In this document: piece by piece, positions 1 to 8,646 of the stretch
Layout: the number at the start of each line of letters is the position of its first letter
Numbering within the stretch: position 1 is the first letter of the stretch
Source of the DNA: Haloglomus litoreum
Lineage (GTDB): Archaea > Halobacteriota > Halobacteria > Halobacteriales > Haloarculaceae
Assembly: GCF_029338515.1 (NCBI RefSeq)
Contig: NZ_CP119988.1
Coordinates: forward strand, 4,464,001-4,528,000
DNA length: 64,000 nt
Reading direction: 5' to 3'
Program-made: the position numbers and the translations under genes
Notes under the pieces: generated by a model
The model's database searches: none
Told to the model about the DNA's origin: nothing
Seen by the model: the letters and a program-made list of their open reading frames with translations, nothing else

Positions 1-1218
1 CTCGTAGGCGTCGGCCCGTCCCTCGCGCCGGAGGATGGTCTGGACGGCCTCGCCGATGACCTCGGGGTTCCGTTCGAGGTCCTCTCGCATCACGTCCTCG
101 CGCGGGACGACCTTCTCGAGCCCGCGGGCGGTCTTCTGGTAGCCGATGAGACAGTGCGCCAGCGCGGCGCCCATATTGCGCTTGACCGTCGAGTCCGAGA
201 GGTCGCGCTGGAGCCGCGAGTCGGTCACGTAGTCCCCGAGGAAGACCAGATCGGAGTTGGCCTTCGAGCAGTTGCCCTCGCCGTTCTCGAAGTCGATGGG
301 GTTGACCTTGTGCGGCATCGTGCTCGAACCGGTCTCGCCCGCGACGGCCTCCTGCCCGAGGTAGCGCTGGCTGACGTAGAGCCAGCAGTCCAGGTTCAGG
401 TCCAGCACCACGTTGTTGGCCCCGCGGAGCGCGTCGAACAGCGTCGCCAGGTCGTCACAGGGGTTGACCTGTGTCGCCAGCGGCGTGTGCTCCAGCCCGA
501 GCGACTCCACGAACGCCGCGGAGAACGACCGCCAGTCCACGTCCGGGTAGGCGGCGTGGTGGGCGGCGTACGTGCCCGACGCGCCCGCGAGCTTGCCCGA
601 GAGGCCGTCCGCGGCCTCCTTGATGCGCCCGAGCGCCCGGCCCAGCCGCGCGGCGTAGACGGCCATCTCCTTGCCGAACGTCGTCGGCGTCGCGGGCTGG
701 CCGTGGGTGCGTGCGAGCATCGGGAGGTCGCGGTGCTCCCGCGCGAGGTCGGCCAGCGCGTCGCGCACCTCCCGCAGTGCGGGGACGAGCACCTCCTCCA
801 CCGCGGGCTGGAGCAGGAGGCGGTGCGCGAGGTTGTTCACGTCCTCGCTGGTGAGGCCGAAGTGGATCCAGGGGTGGATGCGGTCGGCCGTGTGCTCGCG
901 GAGGAAGTACTCGACCGCCTTCACGTCGTGGTTGGTGGCCTCGTAGCCGGCCCACCCCTCCGTCTCGAGCTGCTTGATGGCCTTCGCGTCGGTCTCCGAG
1001 AACTGCCGGTAGCGGTCCCGGAGCAGCTCGCGGTTGTCCTCGTCGAGCGTGAGCGGGACCGCGTCGAGGTCGGCCAGCGCACAGAGGTACTCCACCTCGA
1101 CCTCGACCCGGGCACGCATCAGCGCGGCCTCGCTGGCGTACGGGACGAGGGGTTCGGTGTAGCGCGCATAGCGCCCGTCGAGGGGCGAGACGGCGTGCAG
1201 CGCGGAACGGTGGCTCAT
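1..1218 (-). CDS. purB: Adenylosuccinate lyase, 3' end outside window
   Basis: Catalyses two fumarate-releasing steps in purine synthesis: SAICAR to AICAR and adenylosuccinate to AMP. The reverse strand reads MSHRSALHAVSPLDGRYARY, the usual archaeal PurB N-terminus, and carries the fumarase/aspartase superfamily signature (SSTMPHKVNP) near residue 295, plus the THGQPATPTTFGKE block near residue 165. About 406 codons are present; family members are about 455 residues, so some 50 C-terminal residues lie beyond the left edge. The ATG at 1216-1218 is the start because homologues begin at the same SALHAVSPLDGRY motif. It stands alone, with a long non-coding region upstream. Confidence 0.96.
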   Translation of the reverse strand, partial: MSHRSALHAVSPLDGRYARYTEPLVPYASEAALMRARVEVEVEYLCALADLDAVPLTLDEDNRELLRDRYRQFSETDAKAIKQLETEGWAGYEATNHDVKAVEYFLREHTADRIHPWIHFGLTSEDVNNLAHRLLLQPAVEEVLVPALREVRDALADLAREHRDLPMLARTHGQPATPTTFGKEMAVYAARLGRALGRIKEAADGLSGKLAGASGTYAAHHAAYPDVDWRSFSAAFVESLGLEHTPLATQVNPCDDLATLFDALRGANNVVLDLNLDCWLYVSQRYLGQEAVAGETGSSTMPHKVNPIDFENGEGNCSKANSDLVFLGDYVTDSRLQRDLSDSTVKRNMGAALAHCLIGYQKTARGLEKVVPREDVMREDLERNPEVIGEAVQTILRREGRADAYE

Positions 1219-1303
1219 ACGTTATTCCTGTGTGAGGGCCGGGAAAGCGGTGTCGAATGGGCGTGATGGATCGGGACGGTTCGGCGGCTGAGGAGGTGAC
1301 AGC

Positions 1304-1928
1304 GACGACGGAAGCACCTACGAAGCCCTCGCGCTCTCGTACCGCCGCGACTCGCTGCGCTCCTCGCTCCCTCCGGTCGCTGCGGTGCTTACGTCGTCGG
1401 GGCGGTGACGAGAGCGCTCGCCCTTCGAGTCCGCCAGGAACATAGAACGGTCCACGGGCGTGTAGCCCTGCCCTTCCCCGGGTTGCGCGGCCTCGCTAGC
1501 GCTCGGCACGCGCGGCCCGGCCGGAGAGCGGTTGGTCGGCCGGTCGGTTCCGAGTCAGGAAGCGCGCCAGCGCCACCACGTCGAACCGCGAGCAGGGCGG
1601 GACTCCGTCCCGCTTGCAGTCGGGCGTAGCCCGACGACGAAGCGAGCGTGTTCGGCGGTCACCGGCGCTGGCGCGGGGAGGTGTAGGGGAACCAGCCCTC
1701 CGCTGGAACCACCACACGCGTCGCTCGACGCGAAACGCAACCCCCTGGCGGAATCGAAGGTGAGCCGAACGGAGTGAGGCGAACGCCGCCAGAGCTTGCT
1801 CTGCCGGAAGGCGAGCGCTCTCGACCCAGCCCGGAGGAAGCAAGCACCGCAGGGAGCAACGCGACCGAGGAGCGCAGCGACTCCCGGATGGTCGAGAGTG
1901 CGAGGGCTTCGGAGGTGGTTCCGTCGTC
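1304..1928. repeat. Palindrome-rich non-coding region with ~120-base inverted arms
   Basis: The 800 bases between purB and the cupin gene (1219-2018) hold no convincing gene. Arm A (1304-1423) and arm B (1810-1928) are imperfect inverted copies of each other, about 80 percent identical by eye. Both contain GAAGCCCTCGC, TCGCTGCGCTCCTCG and GCGGTGCTT blocks. Inside them a second pair is inverted (CGCGCCAGCGCC near 1562 and its complement near 1665). Two perfect 17-base hairpins with 7-base stems and 3-base loops lie at 1597-1613 (GCGGGACTCCGTCCCGC) and 1619-1635 (GTCGGGCGTAGCCCGAC). No transposase is nearby. It could be a non-autonomous element, a structured RNA, or a hotspot of hairpin accumulation. 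Confidence 0.6.
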
Positions 1929-2018
1929 AGAGTCCCGAGCAGAGACACAGACCACCCCATTAACCAATAATCCTCGGCACAATTTAGATAAGCAGCTACT
2001 TGACAGACTATTCGCTCC

Positions 2019-2489
2019 TTACCCCGGCATCTCGAAGGTCTCGCCGCACTCCGGGCACTGCAGCACCATCCCGTCGTCGCCGGGGACGAACCGGAGCGTG
2101 TCCGACTCGCCGCACGCGCCACACGGCTGCGGGACGCGCACGTCCGTCGAGGGCTTCGGGGCGCCGATGCCGAGCAGCGTCGCGGACTCGTCGGACTCGT
2201 TCTTGCCCTGCTGGAAGTCGCCGGGGGCGAACCGGACGACCTCGCCACCCTCGACCTCGACCTCGTCGTCGAGCGTCTGGAAGGTGACCGTCCCGTCCAG
2301 GACGTAGAAGATCTCCTCCTGGTCCATGTGGGTGTGGACGCCGCCCGAGAGGTTCTGCCCGGCGTCGAGTTCGTAATGGCTCAGGCCCACGTCGGCGGTC
2401 CCGAGTGCCTCGCCCACGCGGCGTGCCGAATCCTCGCCACCGCCGGGGTTGTTGTCCGTCGCCAGCTCGCTGATTGCCACCTTCTCCAT
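2019..2489 (-). CDS. Cupin protein with C-terminal zinc ribbon
   Basis: 156 residues. Residues about 35-110 form a single-domain cupin, with the metal-binding first motif around HTHMDQEEIFYVLDG and a second motif around GEVVRFAPGDF. The C-terminal 40 residues hold a two-knuckle zinc ribbon (CGAC and CPEC). The substrate is unknown; small haloarchaeal cupins are mostly uncharacterised, and the ribbon may mediate protein or nucleic acid contacts. The ATG at 2487-2489 is chosen because homology-like sequence begins at MEKVAISELA; the longer open frame upstream is GC-biased and shows no domain. It is divergent from the small membrane protein at 2577. Confidence 0.8.
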   Translation of the reverse strand: MEKVAISELATDNNPGGGEDSARRVGEALGTADVGLSHYELDAGQNLSGGVHTHMDQEEIFYVLDGTVTFQTLDDEVEVEGGEVVRFAPGDFQQGKNESDESATLLGIGAPKPSTDVRVPQPCGACGESDTLRFVPGDDGMVLQCPECGETFEMPG

Positions 2490-2576
2490 GGGCGGCCAGA
2501 TGGGTGGCGGACACATGAAACAGGGGGGCGTCGCCGGGCGGCCAACGCTCATGCCGACCGGCGACGAAGGACGACC

Positions 2577-2963
2577 GTGTCGCTCGCCATCACGCACTTC
2601 GCCGTCGGCGCCGCCCTGACGGCGCTGGTCCTGACCTACCTGGTCCCGGGGGTCCGCTACCCGCGGCTGCTGTCCGGGCTCGGCGGCGGCTGGGCGATGG
2701 TCCCCGACGCCCACTGGGTCAGTCCGGTGGCGGCCACGAGCCTGAAGGCCGCCCACGGCTCACCGCTGGCCGACCTCTTCTGGCTCCACCGGGCGCTCGA
2801 CACCGCCGACCCGACGGACTCGAAGGCGGTCGCCGCCGCGGCGCTGGCGGGCCTGCTCCTGGTCACCGCGCTGGTCGAGCGCCGGGAGTACCGGGCACCC
2901 GAGCGGGTCCAGGCGGTCGCCGAGGAGGTGGCGGCCACGCTCTCGTCGCAGGAGGACGACTGA
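2577..2963 (+). CDS. Small membrane protein of unknown function
   Basis: 128 residues from a GTG start. Residues about 1-25 form one hydrophobic segment, followed by a GGGWAMVPDAHW turn, a histidine-containing loop, and a second hydrophobic segment at about 82-98; the C-terminus is charged. The PDAHW stretch slightly recalls membrane-bound YdjM/DUF457-like hydrolases (which have a conserved PDxD/H motif), but the protein is far shorter. I do not assign a function. The GTG start sits 88 bases from the divergent cupin start; no ATG in frame gives a better boundary. Confidence 0.6.
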   Translation: MSLAITHFAVGAALTALVLTYLVPGVRYPRLLSGLGGGWAMVPDAHWVSPVAATSLKAAHGSPLADLFWLHRALDTADPTDSKAVAAAALAGLLLVTALVERREYRAPERVQAVAEEVAATLSSQEDD

Positions 2964-3001
2964 GGACACCCACGGAAGCGAGACCGCTCGGACCGCCCGA
3001 C

Positions 3002-3949
3002 TCAGACCGTCGGAACCGGGACCGAGTCCAGCGCCGCCTCGATGACGTCGCCCTTCTCGGCGTCCTCGACCTGCGCGTCCGGGGTGAGGACGAGCCGGTG
3101 CGTGAGCGTCGGGCGCGCGACCCGCGTGACGTCGTCGGGCGTGACGTAGTCCCGGCCCGCGAGGGCGGCGTTGGCGCGCGCGAGTTCGAACAGCCGCTGG
3201 GTCCCGCGGGGGGAGACACCGACCGCGACCCGGCGGTCCTCCCGGGTCGCGCGGGCCAGTTGGGCCACGTACCGGAGGAGGTCCTCGTCGACACGCACGT
3301 CCTCGGGGCTCTCGCGGAGCGCGCGCACCCGCTCGCGGTCGAGGACGGGCTCGACCGCAGGCGCGCGAGTCCGGCGGTCGGCCCGCCGGCGCAGCAGCTC
3401 CACCTCGCCGTCCTCGTCCGGGTAGCCCAGCGCCGTCTTCACCGCGAACCGGTCGACCTGCGCCTCGGGCAGCGGGAAGGTCCCCTCCTGCTCGACGGGG
3501 TTCTGCGTCGCGATGACGAAGAACGGGTCCGGGAGCTGGCGGGTCTCCCCGTCGGCGGTCACCTGCTCCTCCTCCATCGCCTCCAGCAGCGCCGCCTGGG
3601 TCTTCGGCGGCGCGCGGTTGATCTCGTCGGCCAGGACGACGTTCGCGAACACGGGCCCCTCGCGGAACTCGAACTCGCGGTCGCGCTCGTTGTAGACGTG
3701 GGTCCCGGTCACGTCCGAGGGGAGGAGGTCGGGCGTGAACTGGATGCGCGAGAACTCCAGCCCCAGCGCGGTCGCCAGCGACCGCGCGGTCAGGGTCTTG
3801 CCCGTCCCCGGCACGTCCTCCAGCAGCACGTGTCCGCCCGACACCACGCCCAGCAGCGTCGTCTCCAGCACCGTCCGGTCCGCGATGACCGCCCCGGAGA
3901 CCGTGTCCAGCACCGCCTCGCACGCGTCGCTGGCCTCGACAACGTCCAT
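3002..3949 (-). CDS. MoxR-family AAA+ ATPase
   Basis: 315 residues. Walker A (DVPGTGKT) lies near residue 45-52 and Walker B (VVLADEINR) near 105-113, followed by the AALLEAMEE helix and the sensor-1 strand FFVIATQNPVEQEGTFPLPEAQ that is diagnostic of MoxR. A C-terminal lid region (SPRGTQRLFELARANAAL) completes the fold. MoxR ATPases act as chaperones that mature or insert cofactors into partner complexes, usually with DUF58 and VWA-domain proteins encoded alongside. No such partner lies on either side here, so the client is unknown. Start at 3947-3949, matching the family N-terminus. Confidence 0.93.
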   Translation of the reverse strand: MDVVEASDACEAVLDTVSGAVIADRTVLETTLLGVVSGGHVLLEDVPGTGKTLTARSLATALGLEFSRIQFTPDLLPSDVTGTHVYNERDREFEFREGPVFANVVLADEINRAPPKTQAALLEAMEEEQVTADGETRQLPDPFFVIATQNPVEQEGTFPLPEAQVDRFAVKTALGYPDEDGEVELLRRRADRRTRAPAVEPVLDRERVRALRESPEDVRVDEDLLRYVAQLARATREDRRVAVGVSPRGTQRLFELARANAALAGRDYVTPDDVTRVARPTLTHRLVLTPDAQVEDAEKGDVIEAALDSVPVPTV

Positions 3950-4012
3950 GGACGGGCCAGGCCCGCCGGCGGCTTGAGTGTGGCGTGCCGCGAAAAGGCC
4001 GGCCGTACCGGG

Positions 4013-4402
4013 TCAGTCCCCGCCCGCGTCCGCGCCGGGGACCTCCACCTCGACCGCGGGTTCGTCGTCGCCGCCCTCCGGTGCGAGGAACAGACCCAGG
4101 ATGCCGATCTCGACCAGCAGGCCGACGATGGTGTCGGCGGTGATGGCCTCCTGGTCACGGAAGGAGGCGATGCGCGCGAGAACGACGCCGATCCAGACGA
4201 GCGTCACCGGTCGCTCCTCCCCGGCCAACCCGAGGATCCCGAGGGTGGTGAACACGCCGCCGAAGACGGTCGTGACCTCCGAGCGGCCGGCAGCGTCGAG
4301 CGGTTCGAGGGAGACGACCTTCGCCGTGATGTCGGGCTTGACGACCGACACGACGCCGAACAGCAGCGTCGCGAGACTCCCGAGCAGCGAGGTGGGTGCC
4401 AT
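4013..4402 (-). CDS. Four-helix membrane protein, DUF4345-like
   Basis: 129 residues with about four predicted membrane segments (residues about 5-20, 45-60, 68-85 and 95-115) and an acidic C-terminal tail (GGDDEPAVEVEVPGADAGGD). The segment VFGGVFTTLGILGLAG followed by VTLVWIGVVLARI resembles the DUF4345 pattern, but I cannot confirm membership. The ATG at 4400-4402 is preferred over an upstream in-frame start because the extra N-terminus is arginine-rich and unlike a membrane protein leader. It lies 63 bases downstream of the moxR start, same strand, probably with its own promoter. Confidence 0.72.
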   Translation of the reverse strand: MAPTSLLGSLATLLFGVVSVVKPDITAKVVSLEPLDAAGRSEVTTVFGGVFTTLGILGLAGEERPVTLVWIGVVLARIASFRDQEAITADTIVGLLVEIGILGLFLAPEGGDDEPAVEVEVPGADAGGD

Positions 4403-4686
4403 GCGAAGACGGGCCACACGCCGCCGGTTTACCGGTTCCGATACGGGTGGACCGAGCGAGGGGCGAACAGGCCGATAAATCGTATGTCGCGATACAGAAT
4501 CGGCCCGTCGGCGCGACACGTCGGCAAAGATGTTGATATCGAACGGCGAACCTTCAACATCTCAATCCGCTATATCAGAATAACAGACAAGATTACAATT
4601 ATTTTGAGAGTTTTTGATTACGAAATCGCAGACGAGCCACGCTACGGCGAGACCTGGTCGGCGGGGATAGCTTCAACTACCGAGGT

Positions 4687-4812
4687 GTGGTACCACGACA
4701 CGTGGAGCACCGAGAGCCACACTGTCCGAACTGCGACGGCGAGGTGGCGAACGTCCAGGGCCTCCGGCAGTGTCTGGACTGCGAATGGACGGCCGTACTG
4801 CCCGTGCGGTAA
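4687..4812 (+). CDS. 41-residue zinc-finger microprotein
   Basis: Reading from GTG at 4687 to TAA at 4810 gives a 41-residue product with two CxxC knuckles (CPNC at residues 13-16 and CLDC at 28-31) separated by a short loop, ending CEWTAVLPVR. Haloarchaea encode many such single zinc-finger microproteins, some needed for growth on particular carbon sources or for biofilm formation. An in-frame stop at 4615-4617 limits the start; GTG at 4687 is the only usual start codon in the open stretch. The AT-rich DNA at about 4580-4620 upstream is a plausible promoter. The 284 bases before the gene (4403-4686) show nothing else. Confidence 0.55.
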   Translation: MVPRHVEHREPHCPNCDGEVANVQGLRQCLDCEWTAVLPVR

Positions 4813-4817
4813 CCGCC

Positions 4818-5210
4818 TCAGGCCCGCTCCAGTAGCAGGAGCCGCTCGCCGTCCTCGCGCTCACCGACCGCGGGGGCGACGCTGTCACCGACCGCCAGGT
4901 CCTCGAACTGACGGGCGACGCCGGTCAGCCGGACCCCGCCGAAGTCGGCCACGACGGTCGCGTACGGCGCTTCGGCCGCGAACGACGGCGTCGGGACGTG
5001 GACGACGGTGAACGTCGCGACCGCCCCGGAGTCGGGCAGCGGTTCCTCGCGGAGGTCACCGCCACAGCGCGGGCAGACCCGGCGGGGCGGCAGCCAGCCG
5101 TGCCCCTCGTCGCAGACGAGGTGGTACCCGTCGCCCGCGTCGACGGCGTCCAGCCACGCGTCGTACTCGCCGTCCGGCGCCGGGTTCTCGGGGGTGAAAT
5201 CGTCGCTCAT
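4818..5210 (-). CDS. DUF35 Zn-ribbon/OB-fold acyl-CoA-associated protein
   Basis: 130 residues: an N-terminal helix, a four-cysteine-type rubredoxin-like ribbon region (CDEGHGWLPPRRVCPRCGG, residues about 39-57) and a C-terminal OB fold (FTVVHVPTPSF ... ERLLLLERA). In archaea, DUF35 proteins bridge thiolase and HMG-CoA synthase and help channel acetoacetyl-CoA. Here the start codon overlaps the end of the thiolase gene (ATGA), so the two are translated together and almost certainly form a complex. No HMG-CoA synthase is adjacent, so the pair may serve another acyl-CoA condensation or thiolysis. Confidence 0.9.
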   Translation of the reverse strand: MSDDFTPENPAPDGEYDAWLDAVDAGDGYHLVCDEGHGWLPPRRVCPRCGGDLREEPLPDSGAVATFTVVHVPTPSFAAEAPYATVVADFGGVRLTGVARQFEDLAVGDSVAPAVGEREDGERLLLLERA

Positions 5211-6376
5211 GACCGCACCTCCAGCACGTGGACCACCGCACTCGCCACGGTGCCACCCGCGTTGTGTGTCACACCCACGTCGCCGTCGACGGCGTCGCTG
5301 TTGGGGTGGTCGCCACGCAGGAGGCGAGTCGCCTCCACGACCTGCGCGGCGCCGGTCGCGCCGACCGGGTGGCCCTTCGCCTTCAGGCCGCCCGAGAGGT
5401 TGACCGGCAGGTCGCCGTCGGCGGTCGTCTCGCCCGCGCGGGCGGCCCCGACGGCCGCCCCGCGGTCGTAGAACCCCAGCCCCTCCAGCGCCAGCACCTC
5501 CGCGATGGTGAAGCAGTCGTGGACCTCCGCGAAGGCGGCGGCGGCGCGCTCGACGCCGGCGTCGGCGAAGGCCTCGTCCGCGGCGGCCTCCGTCGCAGGT
5601 GCGAACGCGAGGTCCGTGCGGTCCTGCAGGGCGAGGTGGTCGCCGCCCTGACCCGTCCCGGCGATGGCGACGGGCGCATCGAGGTCGTGCTCGGCGACGT
5701 AGGCCTCGCTCACGAGCAGGAACGCGCTCGCACCGTCCGTGATGGGACAGGAGTCGTACAGGCCGAGCGGCTCGGCGATGGGTGGCGCCTCGAGCGCCGT
5801 CTCCACGTCGATGGCCTGCCGGTACTGCGCGAACTCGTTGTCCAGCGCGTTGTCGTGGTTCTTCACCGCGACGTGCGCGAGGTCCTCGCGCGAGCCGCCG
5901 AACTCGTCGAAGTAGGCCCGCGCCATCAGGGCGTACGCGCCGGGGAAGGTGACGCCGGCGCGGACCTCGAACAGGTCGTCCGCGGCGACCGCCAGACCCT
6001 CGGTGGAGCCGGCTGTCCCGACGTTGTTCATCCGCTCGGCGCCGCCCACGAGGAGGACGTCGGCCTCCCCGTTGCGCACGGCGCGGACGGCCTCGCGTAC
6101 GGCGACGCCGGAGGAGGCACACGCGTTCTCGTAGCGCGTCGCCGGGCAGGTCAGCCCGGCGGCCTCGGCCATCAGCGGCGCCTGGTGGCCCTGGTGCTCG
6201 GTCAGTTCGCCCATGAAGTTGCCGTAGTACAGCGCGTCGACGTCCTCGCGGGGGACGGCCGCGTCCGCGAACGCGCGCTCGGCCGCCTCGGCGAACAGAT
6301 CACGACCCGTCCGCTCCGGGTGGACGCCGAAGTGCGTCAACCCCACGCCGGCGACGCGGGGCGGTGTTCGGTCCAT
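5207..6376 (-). CDS. Thiolase-family acetyl-CoA acyltransferase
   Basis: 389 residues, SCP-x/archaeal thiolase type. The nucleophilic cysteine is in ENACASSGVAV near residue 86; the second active-site motif VHDCFTIAE is near 290, and NLSGGLKAKGHPVGATG near 330 supplies the GHPVGATG loop. The last motif is HNAGGTVASA and lacks the cysteine seen in biosynthetic bacterial thiolases, as usual for this subgroup. It acts in CoA-thioester condensation or cleavage with the overlapping DUF35 partner. Start at 6374-6376 gives the family start PPRVAGVGLTHFG. Confidence 0.93.
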   Translation of the reverse strand: MDRTPPRVAGVGLTHFGVHPERTGRDLFAEAAERAFADAAVPREDVDALYYGNFMGELTEHQGHQAPLMAEAAGLTCPATRYENACASSGVAVREAVRAVRNGEADVLLVGGAERMNNVGTAGSTEGLAVAADDLFEVRAGVTFPGAYALMARAYFDEFGGSREDLAHVAVKNHDNALDNEFAQYRQAIDVETALEAPPIAEPLGLYDSCPITDGASAFLLVSEAYVAEHDLDAPVAIAGTGQGGDHLALQDRTDLAFAPATEAAADEAFADAGVERAAAAFAEVHDCFTIAEVLALEGLGFYDRGAAVGAARAGETTADGDLPVNLSGGLKAKGHPVGATGAAQVVEATRLLRGDHPNSDAVDGDVGVTHNAGGTVASAVVHVLEVRS

Positions 6377-6456
6377 GCTACCGGACAGGTCACCGACCGA
6401 CAAATATCTGCGCAACCTGCGCGGCCCGACCGCACGCCGAGCCCGGGCGGGCGCCC

Positions 6457-7752
6457 TCAGGTGACGCCGCCGCCGGGGGGCTCGTAGTTCTCGTACGCCG
6501 CCTCGTCGAGTACCGCCCGGAACGCGTCGACCGCGTCCCACACGTCCGCGAACCCGACGTGGGTCGGTGCCGGACACAGCCGCACCACGTCCGGCGGCCG
6601 GACGTCGACGACGACATCCCGGGCTGCCAGCGCCTCGCCGATACGGTAGGCCTCGGGGTGTTCGAGCGCGACGTGTCCACCCCGCTCGTCGGGCGCCCGC
6701 GGCGTCGCGACCTCGCACTCCGGGAGGCGCTCGCCGGCCAGGTCGAGCAGGGAGTCCGTCAGCGCGAGCGAGCGCTCGCGGAGGGCCTCGACCGTCACAC
6801 CGCGCTCGTCGAACAGGTCCAGCACGCCCCGGAGCGGCGCCATCGCCAGCAGCGGCGGCGTCCCGATCTGCCACGCCCCAGCGCTCTCCGCGGGGGTGAA
6901 CCGCTCGTTCATCTCGAACTGCGTCGCCTTCTCGTGGCCCCACCAGCCCGCCAGCGACGGCATCGTCCCGTGGTGGCGGCGGTTGACGTACAGCCCCGCA
7001 ACGGCGCCAGGACCACCGTTGAGGTACTTGTAGCCACACCAGACCGCGAAGTCGACGCCCACGTCGGCGAAGTCGTGCGGGACGACGCCGACAGAGTGCG
7101 CGCAGTCGAAGCCCACGAGCGCGTCGTGGGCGTGGGCGGCCTCGGTGATGGCCGCGATGTCGAGGAGCTGGCCCGAGCGGTAGAGGACGGAGGGCATCAG
7201 CACGACGCCGACCTCGGGGTGGGCGTCGAGGGCCGCCGCCACGTCCTCGGCCCGGACCGTCCGGTCGTCGCGCGACTCGACCTGGATGAGCCCCGCGTCG
7301 GGGTCGAGCCCACGCTCGCGGAGCTGGGCCCGGACGGCGTAGTGGTCGCTCGGGAAGTCCAGCTCGTTCACGAGCACCGTCGAGCCCTCGGCTTCGCGGA
7401 GGAAGGTGCCGACGAGCGTGTGGAGGTTGACCGTCGTGCTGTTGGCGCAGACGACCTCGTCCTCGTGGGCGCCGACCATCGGCGCGATCCGGCTCCCGAG
7501 GCGCTCGCCCCACTCGAACCAGTCCGACTCGCTCCACCCCTCGACGCCCAGCTCGCGCCACTCCGTCAGGAGGTCCTCGACGGCGGCCTCGGCGTGGTCG
7601 GAGATGGGACCCAGGGAGTTCCCCTCCATGTACGTCCCCGGCACGTCGAACGCGTCGGCCAGCGACCAGTCCGCTGCGTCGCGTCGCTCGGCCCACTCCC
7701 GTGTCAGCCGGTCGGCATCCGTGTCGGGCGCCTCGCCCGGCGTGTCGGTCAT
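6457..7752 (-). CDS. kynU: Kynureninase
   Basis: 431 residues; a PLP-dependent fold-type I enzyme that cleaves kynurenine to anthranilate and alanine. The motif GNSLGPIS near residue 47 binds the substrate carboxylate end, ELDFPSDHYA and VLMPSVLYRSGQ are typical kynureninase blocks, DCAHSVGVVPHDF holds the PLP-ring aspartate, and WCGYKYLNGGPGA carries the Schiff-base lysine near residue 242. No other tryptophan-catabolism gene is adjacent, so it may feed anthranilate salvage. ATG at 7750-7752 is chosen; an in-frame alternative lies about ten codons upstream. Confidence 0.92.
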   Translation of the reverse strand: MTDTPGEAPDTDADRLTREWAERRDAADWSLADAFDVPGTYMEGNSLGPISDHAEAAVEDLLTEWRELGVEGWSESDWFEWGERLGSRIAPMVGAHEDEVVCANSTTVNLHTLVGTFLREAEGSTVLVNELDFPSDHYAVRAQLRERGLDPDAGLIQVESRDDRTVRAEDVAAALDAHPEVGVVLMPSVLYRSGQLLDIAAITEAAHAHDALVGFDCAHSVGVVPHDFADVGVDFAVWCGYKYLNGGPGAVAGLYVNRRHHGTMPSLAGWWGHEKATQFEMNERFTPAESAGAWQIGTPPLLAMAPLRGVLDLFDERGVTVEALRERSLALTDSLLDLAGERLPECEVATPRAPDERGGHVALEHPEAYRIGEALAARDVVVDVRPPDVVRLCPAPTHVGFADVWDAVDAFRAVLDEAAYENYEPPGGGVT

Positions 7753-7870
7753 TGGTTCCGTGTACGGGGCGACCGACATGCCTCTTGCGCGTCGGGGCGA
7801 GGAGGCGGCAGGGGATGGCCGACGGCAGCGTCGGGGACCGGGGATGGTCGGTAGAGCGGTTCCGTGTCGG

Positions 7871-8548
7871 TCAGGCCTCGGTGGCCGGGTCGACACCGTC
7901 GCCCAGCAGGAGGGCCGTGGCGACGGCGCCGAGCTTCGCGAGCCCGTTCAGGAGGTGCAGCGAGACCAGCGCCACCAGCACGCCGAGGCCCGCGGCGGCG
8001 AGCGCCTCGGGCAGCGTGTCCACGGCGTACGCGCCGGTGGTGTAGGTCACGCCGGGCGCGTCGTAGAACAGCGGGGCCGTGAGCAGCGACCCGGCGACGG
8101 CGCCCGCGGTGACCAGGGCGGTGAACGCCACGACGCCGAACGCGAGCTTCAGCAGGACGAGCAGGAGGCCCGTCCACGTGGTCGGCGTGGTGACCAGGCG
8201 CTTCGTCGCGTCGACCAGTCCGTCGACGCCGTCGAGCGGCTGGTCCATGCCGCGCAGTGCCGCCGGCGGGGTCGCGTCCACGCCGACGAGCCAGGACGCG
8301 AGCTTCGCCTCGAAGCCCGCGAGGCCGACTGCCGCGGCCAGCGTCAGCACCAGCAGCGGGAGGCCAACCAGCGTGACGGCGAGGCCGAGCCCCGTCGAGA
8401 GGCCGACCGAGACGCCGACGAAGTAGGCCAGCCCGAGCGGGAACGCCAGCGCCAGGTATGCCAGGTTGCGGTACGTCTGTGCACGGAACGGGACGCCGAG
8501 GAACTGCCGGAGGGCAGCGGCGGAACCACGTTGCGGTGAGTGACTCAT
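7871..8548 (-). CDS. Sensor-domain membrane protein (paralogue of 9834-10589)
   Basis: 225 residues. It shows the pattern of the archaeal 'putative sensor' domain: PFRAQTYRNLAYLALAFPLG at the N-terminus, two hydrophobic hairpins (about 30-85 and 125-165), an extracellular-looking LFYDAPGVTY loop and a last helix ending in LHLLNGLAKLGA. In bacteria and archaea the domain occurs N-terminal to histidine kinases or alone. Here it is alone, with no kinase output domain. The same PFRxxTYxNLxYLALAFPLG opening appears in the gene at 9834, so the two are paralogues facing away from the operon between them. Confidence 0.82.
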   Translation of the reverse strand: MSHSPQRGSAAALRQFLGVPFRAQTYRNLAYLALAFPLGLAYFVGVSVGLSTGLGLAVTLVGLPLLVLTLAAAVGLAGFEAKLASWLVGVDATPPAALRGMDQPLDGVDGLVDATKRLVTTPTTWTGLLLVLLKLAFGVVAFTALVTAGAVAGSLLTAPLFYDAPGVTYTTGAYAVDTLPEALAAAGLGVLVALVSLHLLNGLAKLGAVATALLLGDGVDPATEA

Positions 8549-8646
8549 CGGTACACCCGGACCTGGGGGCGGGAACCGCTTATAAAGGGAGACCCGGTCG
8601 CCGAGTCGGCGACCGCCCACAAGATTCAAATATGAGGCTCCGGCGT

